The notes beneath the pieces are model-generated. The model was not told the origin of the DNA, did not search any database, and saw nothing but the letters and a program-made list of their open reading frames with translations. 64,000 nucleotides of DNA from Microvelia longipes (lineage: Eukaryota > Arthropoda > Insecta > Hemiptera > Veliidae), in the NCBI GenBank assembly GCA_018340805.1, contig JACMZG010001870.1:53070210-53134209 (forward strand). The letters are read 5' to 3'. Of this stretch, positions 48,806 to 61,590 are shown piece after piece. A program made the translations under genes and the position numbers. Within the stretch, counting starts at the first letter, position 1. Each line of letters opens with the position of its first letter.

Positions 48806-50084
48806 ATTTAGCTTTGGGTATGTTTAAAGTATAAACTTTTTATGTCTGCAGTCTTACAGTATCATAAATCATCATTATGGAAAGACAAATGATTTTATTT
48901 TACATATTTGTTACCCAACTAATTATTTTAAAATTAAAATTAGTTTTATATTTAAATGGTTTTAATTAATACCGATATAAAGCAATATACTAGAAACGTA
49001 GGTATGTTGAATTCTGTATAAAGTAGCCCAGGCTAAGAATTTAATCGATAAATCCCCCTCCTCTTTTGAAAATACCTGGAATAATCCGTAATATTCTTTT
49101 AGAAAACCTGTCCTATAATACCTTTTTGAATTCGAAAATTTAATATAATTTTATCTCTCTTGATAAGGAGATTACATTAATCTGAATTTGAAACTTGGTA
49201 CGATATAGACTGTTTGGACATGCTTCATTTGAAGCGTGAGCCGTGGAGCATATTTATTTTGAAGCAAAGAAGCGGACGCATTTTTTCTATACATTTTTAG
49301 AATTGTAATACAATCCAAACAAATTGAAAGAATTGAATTTCACTATATAAATGGATTTGTACCTGAATGAATGAATTTATTAAATTATTGGCAAATTTTC
49401 ATTCAAATCTGTTATATTACAGCACGTGCTGGATGGAGCTTTGTGTTCAGCTATTCTGTGTCAGGGCTACTTTTGAAAGAAGCTACCAAAACTAAGTTTC
49501 TCTTTCTTAAAGCCCAATAAATATAAAAGAACCAGATAATAGAGCCAGAGATAGCGTCGTTACCAACATCTCATTTCAACCCCTATTTACCTTTATATTA
49601 ATTTTAAAGAAGTATGTTGGTTTGTTTGTGCAAACGAAAAATTTGAAAGAAAAATAACGACTGTAACGAAGGTTAGGTTCCGAGTGCCCCATCTCCAGTG
49701 ATTGGTTTGATTCAAAGCACGCTCTCATAAAAACCTCCGACATCAATTCATACCGGATTGATTGCAACAGAAAATATTTCAAGGGGAAGTCTCTAATTGG
49801 CCTTACATCTCCCTCCCGAGGGCATTACTTGAGAATCAGATAATTGGATTCGCTATTCATACCATACACGTCGTTCTATGTTGGGAATGATTTGGAATTA
49901 GTAAATAAAGATACTTCGATTAAAAGTTGTTTATTTAGATGTATTGTCGGTTTTGTTATGCTGTGGGTTTTAATAATTATCAGGATATGTGTAAAATTAT
50001 ATTAAATTTGTATATATATATGTCGATTTAGTATGGTTTTACAAATATTCTGTGTAAAACACACTGCGTTACAAAACCATCAAA

Positions 50085-50087
<3 letters not shown>

Positions 50088-50163
<76 letters not shown>

Positions 50164-50181
50164 TATATATATATATATATT
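50088..50181. repeat. CA/TA microsatellite
   Basis: CA run followed by a TA tract. Confidence 0.95.
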
Positions 50182-50284
50182 CTTGAATATTTATACCAGG
50201 TTTTTAACCCCTCGACGGCTTCTATTGAAATATAGCTCTAGAAAGGAGGTAGTCTGGAAGGATATTCTCTACCCCTACCCTGTA

Positions 50285-50470
50285 TTATCCTAGCTAGAGA
50301 CTAGGATAATACAATTTTACTGAGATGATAAAAATTTGCTGAGTGCGTGGCAAAACTCCATGTTATAAATAATAATAAATCAACAAGCCATGCACAAGAC
50401 ACTTTTGTGCGGACTAAGGGCCGCGAAGCAGTGGCTGCGAACGGGCCGCGCCGCGGAGTAGGGAACTTTA
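50285..50470 (+). repeat. Family B copy
   Basis: AATTTGCTGAGTGCGTGGCA, ACTCCATGTTAT, then GGGCCGCGAAGCAGTGGC and GGGCCGCGCCGCGGAG. It follows the order of the 19.4 kb copy (TTCGCTAGATACATGGCA, then GC hairpins), but its hairpins are largely decayed. Confidence 0.55.
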
Positions 50471-50739
50471 AGTATCTCACTTTCTTCTCTCTAACAGGAT
50501 CTATTATATTGCTGTTAGAAACGGTGTAATGCAAAACCTAAACTAAAGCAAATGATGGTACTATTATTAGTAGTGACTTAGTGTAGTATGGACGTCCATC
50601 CTTACACTGCAATTTGTGACTCTGTGCTGTTTATATAATGCTTACACTATATTACGGCTGTCAGCGAATGCTTGATGATTGCTTCAAGCCGGCTTATTAC
50701 TTTTCTACCAGTATTGGTTTTGTACATGATGTATTTTTA

Positions 50740-50985
50740 ATCACAATTTATGTATGCATGTATTGTTAGTATGTATTTATTGCTACATGTATTGTTTGTA
50801 TGTATGTATTGCTACTATGTATGTATACATTGTTATTATGTATGTATTGTTAGTTTGTATGTATTGCTAATATGTATGATGTATACATTGTTATTATGTA
50901 TGTATTGCTACTATGTATGTATACATTATTATGTATGTATTGTTTGTAAGTATGTATGTGCTAGTGTGTGTTCTCTGTAGATTTT
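50740..50985. repeat. TATGTATTGTTA minisatellite
   Basis: Irregular repeats of TATGTATGTATTGTTAGT type. Confidence 0.8.
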
Positions 50986-51907
50986 AGTGCGTGTTTGTTT
51001 GTTAATGTGTATACTACAGCTATAAGGAAAAAGGGTCACTTTAAAAAAAGAAAATGTTTTATTGTGTCCTAGAAAAGAATAGGTCGTGGGAAAGAGGAAT
51101 TTTCCCAAAACTCTGGTGTTGCACAGGGTCTTATGTTTGGTCTCGTTCTATTTTTTTATTCGAATTTCCTGCTCTGTATTTTTCTCTTGGGTCGTTTTTG
51201 CTTTTGTTTTCAAAGGGTTACAATAATAGGATTAAATTTATTAGAAATGCGAGTAACATTATTTTTCTCTGGGCTCTTTGGAAAGGAAAATTCTATTGTA
51301 TTATTAAGGTTTTTGTGTTTTTTGACAAGTACTTGTAAAAACTTCTTAAGATTTTAAATTTATCTTTAAATGTATTACTTGTTGATACAGTTGAATTATT
51401 TATCTTAAATATAACATTTATAGTTATATATTTGTCTGCAATATTTAATGAGAATTAAGCTAAAGGGTTATATTTACGGAAAGTGAAAGAAATAAAAGAA
51501 TTAGCTACCGTCACCGTCCATATATTGACAATGCAAGTATGGCATTCCAAGCTATACTTGCTGTGTCATGACAACCCTGATAACCCTGGCCTCTAAATTC
51601 CAATAATATTTATCTGTACAAAGTTCCGATCTCGAGTTTGTCTAAGCTCGACTCATCATTTGGTGTTTTACATTCATTTTTAAGCTTTAGTTTCCATTCT
51701 TGCTTATTGGTAACTGATAATCGTGAATTGTCCTGTTCTTAGATTTATGTTTGTAGGGTTTCAATTCACTGTGAAATCAGTATGGTTTTGCATATTACTC
51801 ATGTCGTGAGATTATGTAACTGCTCGAAATTTCTTAAGCTTTCTCTAGATTTTCCTTGTGGCACTTTGCTTTTTATATCTAATACTTAAAATATTTTTTT
51901 GTTCCAG

Positions 51908-51992
51908 GAGCTGACAGTAACAGACGATACAGTATTAGAGAATAGGAGTGAAGATCCCTCTCTGCTTCATATGAGACTCATAGGCGATGGAG
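51908..51992 (+). CDS. KDM3-family lysine demethylase, exon d
   Basis: Encodes ELTVTDDTVLENRSEDPSLL.. to IGDG plus one base of the next codon (85 bp, phase 0 to phase 1). In the family, this piece follows the W(Y/F)-x-G/A-(V/I)(I/V) strand and reads (T/E)-x-(I/V)-x(6)-LEPQ-x-VDPS-like; the DPSLLHMRL part fits. Acceptor TTGTTCCAG, donor GGAG/GTAAGC. The split codon is completed correctly by exon e. Confidence 0.8.
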
Positions 51993-52841
51993 GTAAGCGC
52001 ATTTATTCTTATGTCTGGTAGATTTAACAGAGTAGACTAAACATCCCCCCTCCCTTGTAACAGTTCAACCGCTGTAACGGTGTAGCTCCGCGTTTAAAGG
52101 TGATTACGCGCTGAGTTTATTTTCCCTTCGACAAAGTGAATCTACAAATTTTAATGTACTTGACGCTCAGATCAAATCTTCCTCTAATGGATTCAGTTAT
52201 TGTAGATCCACTAGTAGGTTTTATTTACCTGCCAAGACCGACAATAGATACTTTACTATAGAAACCAGATTTTAATTATTTTAATATTTTAAATATTAAA
52301 ATAGAAGTATGTTAAAAAATAAATGAGGCAGCAACAGTAGAGAATCTTTAGTACCTGCTGTTTGTCTCCTTTCTCTCTCTGTGGTTCCTGTTGAATAGAT
52401 GAGGTTTAAATGTTGTTTTAAAAAGAATTTTTGGCCTTGACAAAAGCGGTGAAACATAAATCCAGTATTTTCCTGAAAACGCCGCTACATCTCCTAGTGA
52501 AACTTTTCTATTGAAAATAATATTATATAAACCTAGCAAAATATCAAGTTTAAGCATAAATTTTAAACTAAGTAGCGAAGTTGGAGCTGGCAGTGGAGTT
52601 TAGAGCCTCGACTCTTGTATGTAAAAGTTTTAACCCGCTGTTACATCTTTGCTTTTTCAATGAACTCTGAAAAAAATGTTTAGTAAAAGTAATGTTTAGG
52701 TTTAGTAAAAGTTAAGTCGTATAAACAAACCATTACAGTAATTTATAACTTTTGAACATCTCTTTCATTAACAAACATAATATACATATATGTAATTTAA
52801 GTATTTCTATAAGTTTGGTTTCCTGGTACCAAAATATGTCC

Positions 52842-52978
52842 GAATAAAAAAAAAAAAAAAAAAAAAAATATTATAATATATATATATATAATATATATTA
52901 TATATATAATATATATATATATAATATATATTATATATATATATATATATATAATATATGTGTGTGTGTGTGTGTGCG
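52842..52978. repeat. A-run, TA and TG microsatellite
   Basis: About 22 A residues, then imperfect TA and a TG run. Confidence 0.95.
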
Positions 52979-53215
52979 TCTAAGTTAATGACATCTACGA
53001 TGTCTATTAGATTCAGCAGTCCTGGAGGGTGGGTAGGTAGTATATAAGTGTGGCCCTTACCTCTTGGTCTGCCTTGGTTAGTCTACTGTCCCAGACAGAC
53101 AGGGCATAATGCCCCCCCACGGAACGACGGCGAGCTGAGTAGGCCCGCAAGGCGAAAGGACCTCGAAGTGGTCTTTTTATGATTGTAGGGTAAAAGGACT
53201 GGGACTGGTTTCAGC
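52979..53215 (+). mobile_element. Family F repeat, second copy
   Basis: GATGTCTATTAGATTCAGC, TATATAAG, CTACTGTCC, AGACAGACAGGGC, then ATG and GGCGAGCTGAGTAGGCCCGC .. CCTCGAAGTGGTC match the copy at 18580..18850. The reading frame after the ATG is broken by changes and a stop, so the mini-ORF is not conserved. Confidence 0.6.
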
Positions 53216-53364
53216 TCAATTTGACTATCCTTAGCAATAAATAAGGTCAAAATGATAAAACAGTTATAACATGTTATTACAGTGCCACCATTATAAAGTG
53301 AAAATATTTTTTAGTCATCTTATAGTAGCAATGATGTAATTATTATTAATATTTTTACTTTTCC

Positions 53365-54120
53365 TCATTCCGTACATGTATAGGAAAAGTATTGTGTTTG
53401 CAAAAAAATCGAAACCAGGATGAAACCAGAATTATCCTTTTCAAGTGTTTTAAAAGCCTCCTGGTGTCTTAATGTATGTGTGTGTGTGTCTGTTATCATC
53501 GTAGCTCCTAGTGTATTTATGCTAGAGAGTTGAAACTTCGTACAAAATCAGTCTACCGCTGTAGTTATGCTCGCGAAATATTTTTTATGACGTCATTAAC
53601 CCACAACTCAAAAAAATTTCAACTCAGCAAAAATTTCGAAAAATCCTAAAACGCGAAAAAATCCGATTGAGATTTGGCACACATGTGACTATGTATAAAA
53701 GATTAACGTATGTGACAAGTTTCATCTCATTATCAGCATTAGTTACATTTTTATTGAATGACTTGTGTAGGTTTTTTAAAAAATTGTAAAAACCAGAAAA
53801 TGATTCAGTTGAGTTTGAAATTTAGTACAAGGGTATACCTTAACTTTTTAAAGTTAAGGTACTTAAGTACCTTAAGTGTACTTAAGTACTCTAAGTTTTG
53901 TTTTATCCATGATTTTGTTGGATCATAAAAATTTAGCAGCATTGAGCATAGTCAGTGCTGTATGGGTAACCACTGAGAACGACGACACGGATGCATTTAC
54001 GTTCTGAGGACGAGCGAAGCGAGTACGGAGCTGGGAGGATGAGCGTATCGAATAAATAATGAGGAAAAGTATTAATGTAATGAGGAAAAGTTCCGAGGTA
54101 CCCCGTACCAGATTTTTTTA
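53365..54120 (+). mobile_element. Family A copy, longest seen (about 750 bp)
   Basis: From TCCGTACATGTATAGGAAAA through TTTATGCTAGAGAGTTGAAA, TGACGTCA (53588..53595), CATCTCATTATCAGCATTAG, TTTTGTTGGATCATAAAAA, TTCTGAGGACGAGCGAAGCG and GGATGAGCGTATCG to GAGGTACCCCGTACC and a T run. No open frame and no long terminal repeats. It makes the best reference copy and ends 42 bases before a KDM3 exon. Confidence 0.85.
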
Positions 54121-54162
54121 TATATTTAATTATTTGTTACTATCAGTTGGTTATGGTTTCAG

Positions 54163-54245
54163 TGATCGAGTCCATAATGAGAGGAGAGAACGTCGGCATG
54201 ACCCCGAGGAGGTCTAGATCTAATCTCGTCCTTCACAAGCAAACC
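54163..54245 (+). CDS. KDM3-family lysine demethylase, exon e
   Basis: With the base carried from exon d it encodes 28 residues, VIESIMRGENVGMTPRRSRS followed by NLVLHKQT, ending in phase 0. The pattern V(V/I)xSxx(K/R)GEN(I/V)G(I/M)(T)xRRxSR is nearly identical to the JMJD1C segment at this place. The basic RRSRS stretch could bind nucleic acid or help nuclear import, as inference. Acceptor TATGGTTTCAG, donor ACC/GTAAGTCA. Later exons, including zinc finger and JmjC domains, are not seen. Confidence 0.85.
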
Positions 54246-56595
54246 GTAAGTCATTATATATTTAACATATTATATCCGTATTACATTTACATTATTATAT
54301 AGTTATGACACAACTTACATTGTTTAATCTCAAAATTTGTAACGGAATTTCAGGGTTTTACAAGAGAAAGCGTGTTTGCTGGAAAGTTGTACTTGTAGTT
54401 AAATCATTTGTTTTGCAACTCATTAATAGAATATAGTTGACGTGAGGTAAGGTTACCATCGCGTGGAGATAACAACGGCTGCACGCCAGCATTAACTGTA
54501 GTATTTACAATAAAATAAACAAAACAATCAAATCCATAGAAGCAACAAAAAAGTACGAAGAAAATCCATACAACAAATGAAAAAATAGTCCAATTCTTAT
54601 ATTTGGCCAGTTTTTCTATTTATTATCTTTACTGTGACATTCTAGAGGCAACAAAGCGGTGCATTTGGGGTAATTTATAATAAACTGGCTGAGAGCCAGA
54701 GTGATATGTTTTAGGGTTACTGTCTGGTAAACCCTGAGCTGTGCCAACATCAAACCTGCCTCTAATAGACTCTTTTGTTGTGAGTCTCACTCGGTTTTAT
54801 TCCTTTGAAACACATAATTTAAATTCTTTTAAAAATATTTTTGAGATATAGAGGTAACCCTGTAGTTTCAAAATATTTTTTATCTGTATTTCCGGTTCAT
54901 TGATACGGTCTGTTCACAGTGCCAAGGCCTTAATAAGAATACTAAATCCCTGTCTAATATCTAATTAATATATAAGATGAGGGATTACACATTACACCGT
55001 CATCAACAGGACTTGCATCTACGCGGATACTCATGTAAATATTGAGAAGCATCACAAGCCCCTCCCCCTCCCCCTCCCACACATGTGCTTAGTATAATAG
55101 GAATGACATTTAGTTTTATATTCCGCCTTTAAAGTATCTCTTTTATTGTCCTAGCAATAAAATGGAGTTTTGCTGCATTTTTGCAAATGTTTAATTTTTG
55201 CTTAAGTGCAAGTGGCATGTAGGAAATACTAAGGTATATCTGATTGATTTGGTAGAAGATATAGGATGAAAATCGAGTAAGGAGGTTACTGTCGACCCTT
55301 TTTAACTGCCACGGGCAGGAAGTTTGATGAGACGGAGGTGTGATGGGTGGATAATTTCGGGTGAGTAGAGCACTGAGGTGTGGTCTCCTCACCTGGGTCG
55401 GTTCTCCCCCACTATAGTATGTCTGTAAGCGTGCTGCGTATCTATAATCTAAAATCTATAGAAACCAAATAATTTTCATATTATTTTAAAATCCGGCTTA
55501 AACGTATTAAAATACAACATCATAAACAAAATGAGCCCAAAAGGTTCACCTTGAGGAGGATTTTAACCCTGTGTGTAAACATCAGGGTTCAACGCTTCAA
55601 ATAAATAAATCTCTTGATTTTCATTAAAATTTTAAATTCTGTCCTTTTTGAGACACGCGAGTTGAAATAAAATTTACATTTTTCTAAAACCCCGTCGAGT
55701 TCTACTTTGACGTGTAAACGGAGTGCGGACTCAAACGCGTATTTTGTTGATATCGGTTGATTTTGTAAAATTTAATGTAAATATACGCAGGATTCTTGCA
55801 TTAAATTTTAAAATTTCCAGTTTATATTTTGCATGAAAATCTAATTTAGCTCGTTCTCTTTTAAAATATTTAAATGGGTTATTTGTGCTTATGGTTTTTT
55901 TGTTGAGAAACGTAAATGCGATGATAATAAAATAAAATTTTATGCAAAATAACGACCTATGCTGAATTGGAAATTAATTTTTGAAAAAAAAAACCTTGAG
56001 ATGTAAAGTAAATAGAGACGAATTTGAAATTCTAAGGGTAGATACCCCCAGATCAGAAATGACTATGTTTAAACTTAAGAGCCTCACAGACGGACAACCG
56101 AGTTGTGAAGGTGGAGGCAAGCGTATACTGTCATCGGTTTGGTGAAACCAATAAAAATTTTAGTTCAAACTTAGGGTCTCCTGTGCGACACTTGCATCGT
56201 ATTCCGCAATTGCCTCCTGCTCTATTCATGTGATTTGAGTCATATGTGATTTTGTCATTGGCACGAATTATTGACATAAAACTGAATCGTCCTGCTTTTT
56301 ATTCTTTTTGGACTCTCAGTAAATTAGGGTTAACTGTACATTGTACCGAAGATATGAAACGTTTTTTTTTTTTTTGTTTTTTTTTTTTAGATAGTAACGC
56401 TATCTAAAAAGCATTTATTTTATCACAGCAATTATGAAATGTTGGGAAATAGTATTAATGTGTATATTTGAAGTTGCAATTAAATCTAATAGCTCATGCT
56501 GATGAACTATTATCTTTGTCTATATGTATTTGATTCTTGTTGATCACTCTTTTAAGTTTTCTGACTAATGTATTGTATAATATATATATATATAA

Positions 56596-56644
<49 letters not shown>

Positions 56645-57649
56645 TTGATAAAAGGATTAAAAAAATACTTGTAAAAAATCTGAATGATATTGTATAAATT
56701 ATGAAAAAATTAAAATATCGTTTATATTAATTGTATTTTATGAATCGAATCATTGTAATAAAAAAATTAGCAAGATAAAAGAATGAATTCCAAAATAAAT
56801 GAGTAAATGAAGGAAAAAGGTGTTGAGAAGATTTTTAAAAGAAAATCAATTGATGAAGAAACTTTTTGTTAGAATTGAAGTGAAGGTTTCCTCCTGATCG
56901 TAGATATAGAGAGTAGGGTAGCAAAGACAATAAGGGTGGGGTGCGTGGGTGGATGGGTTACAAGGACAGAACAATAGGATTTGGGTGGGTCGAGTACCAG
57001 GACTGTGGATGATTACAGGAGCTTACCTCTGTGTGATATACTGCTCTGCTAACTCAACTACCACTGTCACACAGTAACTGTACAATACTGTCTACTTTGA
57101 TTATACTGTGAGACTGTAGCTGATAATAAAGTGCAATCAATTGCTGTATTAGTTATACAATAGTATTACATGTTACATTTATCAAGCGATTCAAGTGTTT
57201 TGAGTAAGTACTAAGTCATTTAAAGTCCTGCTGTTTTTATGCTTGAACTTTTGCCTACAACGTCTACGTAGCGAGTTAATAGAGCCTCCTAAGAATATAG
57301 TTTTTTTTTAAATATGTACTTGGTATTACTTTTTATTCTTTTTATTAATGTACATTGGATCATCTAGCCCATTATCTTATCTCGTTTTTACTTAATTTTG
57401 TTTATCAAGTGAACTCTTGATGTCAAACATATTTATTCTTATTATAATAGAATACTATACTACCAACTAGAAGCGCACCATATGCAGGACTGTGTGTGAA
57501 AAAATCTGATATCGATATTTGAACAGAATTTTGAGTGTGAGGTATTTATGGACTATGATAGTAGCTCGCGGTGTTTATAATATGTTATAATGTTTATAAA
57601 GATAATAAGTTTTATTTTAATTCCAATTGTATATCCTCGGGTTTTATCG
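54246..57649 (+). other. Presumed KDM3 intron, no exon recognised
   Basis: No convincing exon. A TA tract lies at 56576..56641 and a poly-T stretch at about 56360..56388. In relatives a long disordered region follows exon e, which may be coded beyond the window. Confidence 0.45.
56576..56641. repeat. (TA)n microsatellite
   Basis: TA tract with one ATAAAT interruption. Confidence 0.95.
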
Positions 57650-57865
57650 GATGACTTGCATCTAGTGTTGTGGGTGACTGCTGGGTAGAATCAAATTCTT
57701 TACTGTATGAGAACAAGAAGAGCAAGTTGCTGCATGTATGGAAATATAAAGAAGCCATTTAAAAGATAATCGAGTTGCTAATCACGTAGATGAACCCGGC
57801 CAATTCGTCAAGGCGAGAAAAAGTTGCGAGATGTATTCCGATACTGGATTCATCAGTTTTACTTG
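57650..57865 (+). mobile_element. Family A copy, strongly diverged
   Basis: GTGGGTGACTGCTGGGTAGA, TTACTGTATGAGAACAAGAA and GAAAAAGTTGCGAG align in order with the family A 3' half, at low identity. Confidence 0.4.
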
Positions 57866-59444
57866 CAGAGGAAGAGACGAAATGTTGATGACAAATAAGG
57901 ACGAAGACATTTACTGCGTACATCAGCCTAGTCTCACAGAGGCTGCAGAGTTTCTACCTTTATTAGTTGATCATAAAACTTGAATATAACGCAGAACTGA
58001 TTCTTAGTGACATAAGGGTAACGCTTATTAAAGCCTCTCATGGAAACAAGTTGGTTTTACTTGTTTAAAACGAGTTAATGAGTTTTATCAATGAAACATT
58101 ATCATTTAATAAGTTACGGGGATACTCATAATCAAGTATGCCTTCAAAACTTTGTTTTTTGTTTTTATTCTGTTTTAAGGTATTTTTTTAAATTTACCAT
58201 AACAGTATCCCTGCTATGGCTCTTTATTTTCTAAAAATGCGCCGCTTTAGCATAACATGTTGATCTTTTATCTTCATGTTGCATGTCTTGTTTTTATCTT
58301 GTTTGCAGTTTCATTTTATTTTAGTTGTAGCATTTGGTTCAAGAATAATTATCTATTATAATTAATAGTTGTTATTATTATATATTAAAAAATAAAAAGG
58401 ACTTTTTGTGTAACTAATCTGTTTTTATTTAAGAATAATTATGATTCTTTTTTTTCTTTAAATGTAATCTTCTTTTTCTTTTTTGTAGCAATCTTCTGTT
58501 TATTATTATTTATCATTTAAGTTTTGATGAATTTAATATTTTAAGGTATAATAACAAGTGATATGAACTTAACGGCTTTACTTTGATATCTATCATTGTT
58601 TTGGTTTGCAGCATTTACTTAATACGATTGATTTAGACGAGCAAATATCATTTGTTTCTCAGTATCACGCGTTTCTCTGTAGCATAGCGTTCCTCCTATT
58701 CCAGTTAAGATAATATTCCTAGAATTTCTGGACGATAAAACTAAACACCGAAAAGCTTCATAATTTTAGGAATATATGCGGTCGAAATTTGACTTCAATC
58801 AAATGAAAATTGTGCCAGCTTTCTTCAAACCCAGCAGCGTCAAAAGTTCAAGTCTAAAAGTTTGTGAGAATAAAATGAAGAGAAAGAGACCTCATGTGTG
58901 TAAGACATTGGGCGGGTTCAGGTAGTGTGTGATTGGCAGCTATCACATCACATACACACACACTGTGTTTGCGGGGGGTGATGCGTGACGGTGATATATT
59001 GTCAGTCAGTATGTCACAATTGTACTATATGGTAACAGGAGACCAGCACTCTATAGGAGCTAACATGTGAGGGATGGTTGCGTAGCGTTGTCTATATGCC
59101 TCGCTATATACCCCTTTACTCTCTCAATTCCATGTTTGCTTCGTGTCTGCCTTCCTATGTAAACTACGAGTCGACCTTACCTCTTCTTGAAATTTTATCT
59201 CATCCGTATAGGGACCAGACTCTATCATTTAAATGTATCAAATCTTTGATGACATTAATACTTTTGTTTATATATAAAAGTATTAAGATACTAAAAGTAT
59301 TCTATACTTATGTAAATATCTTTGTTATTTTATAATCTATTAGTTCATGATTGCATACTTATTATGTTTATTTACAAATAGTTATTATAACTATTAATTT
59401 AATTACCTTATTATCATTTCGAGGCTTTATTACTTTTGCTCATT

Positions 59445-59830
59445 TAACCAGATGTGTACAGGAAAGTATTATGTTTGTCTAGTTGTGCTATCCGCATTCC
59501 GGAAATTATTTATTTTCTTAAAAAGAACCTATGACTTGTAACCTTTTTTTTAAAAAAAAATGGGGAAATAATTCCATTGACTTGAAATTTAGTACACATG
59601 TGCATCGAGCGTGGTCAGTGCCTGGATGGATTACCGTTGGAAATGAATGGAATGTATATTTACTATCTTAGGACTAGAGAAGCAAGCTCAAAGACGCGCT
59701 GCAGTAGATATGTTAAGTTTTATATTCTGTGGACGAGCGAAGCCAGTCCGAAGTAGGGAGGATGAGCGTAGCGAATCCGATGTGATGAGGAAAAGTTGCG
59801 AGGTACCCCGTACCCGGGGTATTTTTTATT
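59445..59830 (+). mobile_element. Family A copy, internally deleted
   Basis: GTGTACAGGAAAGTATTATG, a shortened middle, GGTCAGTGCCTGGATGG, GTGGACGAGCGAAGCCAGTC, GAGGATGAGCGTAGCGAATC and GAGGTACCCCGTACCCG. The terminal hairpin GGTAC-CCC-GTACC is intact. Confidence 0.75.
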
Positions 59831-61183
59831 CAGTTCATATTGTCCTTATTTTGTTCTTCACCTTATACATTATCTTATAATATCTTCTATTCTATTTTTT
59901 ACATATTATCTCTTATTACATTAATAAGAGATAATCATATTATCTTCTTATGCTTACCGTGCTATTATACTTATATTGTTCTCTATTTTATTATGATTCC
60001 TTATCAGTCAGTCTGTTTCATTAATATTGTTATACTAAGTATCCATCACGTATCTTCTATATATACATATGTGTCGTGTATAATATACACGAGATATATC
60101 TTTATTTAGAAAATATGTAAAGGATACAAAAAGAATAATAATACATGGAATAAGAGTTATAAAATAGCATCTATTTGGATGACCTCAACAATATGTGTTT
60201 GATTAAGTAATGCTAGAGGAGAGGGGGTATTTGCGTGGTAGGTCGTCGCGAAGGGGTTGACATGATAAAAATTAATAAAAATAATAATAAAACAACATTT
60301 AATACAAAATAATAACCAAGCTGAAGAGGCGGCAATATGTTTTTACATTTACCTGTTTTTTTACCACTTCCATTATACTCTTTGCATTATTCTTATCCTT
60401 ACCTGTATCTTTTTCTCTCTTTCATATATATTGTCTCTTTTAATTGAATTATTTTCTACTCTGTAAGCTTATATTTCAATCTATTATAAGTTTTATCTAT
60501 CTAATTAATTTAAAGTTAATATTCTATGTGTAGTTAAACTTATTGTTTATATCTCTCCTATCTGTTTATTTCGTTAGCTCAATGCTCTCTAGTATTGATC
60601 CTAGGGTCAGGATGCCCCCCCCCCCTCTACATACAGAGCACCGCTATTTATGCAAATACAGCTCTTACATCCAATCCAATGTAATTTACATACATTTCAT
60701 CCCGTCCTATTGTTATTCTATGTTAAAACAGCATTAGAATTCAACCCGGCTCTAAAATCATTATTTTGCTTTATCCCTACAAACTGCCTAGGGTTGTAAT
60801 GTTGAGTTTTCCTTACAGATGTGTTCTAGTATTGTTTTAATGACTTGTGTTTTATTGTTATTGTTATATTTAATTTATGACGACAATGTAGGTTATTAGT
60901 TTTATTTTATCTTAATTTACCTTTCATACTTTAAGACTTAGATTTTTTGCTAATAATTAATCCTAGTTAATGTCATTATTTCCCTCGCAGTCTCTATTAG
61001 GTCAAAATCCATTTGCTTAAAATCCAACTTTAAGCGAGAATTGAGCTAATGAGAATGGGGTTATACCTAATAACTCTCCTCTGAATCCCTTCCCCTAGTT
61101 AGACCCCTGATTTAGGTAAAATTTAGGGTTTTGAGATCCCCTAAACCTGCGTTACTTACGGTGATGGTTAATAGGAAGTAAGG
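59831..61183 (+). other. Presumed KDM3 intron, no exon recognised
   Basis: AT-rich with a small hairpin ATTATCTCTTAT..ATAAGAGATAAT at about 59905..59936. No gene seen. Confidence 0.35.
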
Positions 61184-61590
61184 ATGACATGAAAATACTT
61201 TTTATTTAAAATTTTTATTTCACAAGGGTTGATTTTTTTTTAAGTTACTTTTATTAAAAGACACCAGCTCTCCAGTGCCCAGACCTGAGTACTTGTAAGT
61301 AATTTGCACTTCAGTACTAAAGCTCTTTAGTACTAAAGTGCAAATTACTTCCTTAATTAGTCGGGATTACAAAAAATAACTGTATTCCTTAATTATCTGT
61401 GAAAACCAATTATTGGTTTTTACGGATAATTTTTTGTCATCCCTACTAGAGAGCTTTAGTACTGAAGTGCAAATTACTTGTAAGTACTCAGGTCTGGGTA
61501 CTGGAGAGCTGGTGTCTTCTAATAAAAGTAAGTTGAAAAAAACAACCCTTGTGAAATAAAAATTTTAAATAAAAAGTATTTTCATGTCAC
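61184..61590. mobile_element. Foldback element, about 145-bp arms
   Basis: The left arm (61184..61334) holds AAGACACCAGCTCTCCAGTG, CCCAGACCTGAGTACTTGTA and TTTGCACTTCAGTACTAAAG, and returns inverted at about 61449..61590. The loop of about 115 bp holds a smaller hairpin, AAAACCAAT..ATTGGTTTTT. No coding capacity. Confidence 0.8.

Larger units (their letters stand above)
45192..51907 (+). other. KDM3 intron between exons c and d
   Basis: A GT..AG intron of 6716 bp carrying a GATGATGCCGTGGGG minisatellite, a SINE, a family D end (47185..47255), an inverted family A copy, a Penelope-like remnant, a microsatellite and a family B copy, each listed separately. Around 47465..47990, GGATCGTA and TACATACGCTGT or TACGCTGTGTATAC occur near both sides, possibly a small DNA element. 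Confidence 0.7.
51993..54162 (+). other. KDM3 intron between exons d and e
   Basis: A GT..AG intron of 2170 bp (phase 1), containing an A/TA/TG microsatellite, a family F copy and a nearly complete family A copy ending 42 bases before the acceptor. Confidence 0.75.

Noticed and set aside
57853..57859. CTGATGA on the minus strand
   Set aside because: It lies at the 3' end of the diverged family A copy and the following bases align with family A; there is no real stem II or GAAA.
57823..57975. Open frame starting MYSDTGFISFTCRGRDEMLM on the + strand
   Set aside because: Its start overlaps a diverged family A copy (GAAAAAGTTGCGAG region), it has no recognisable family, and no good splice sites flank it.
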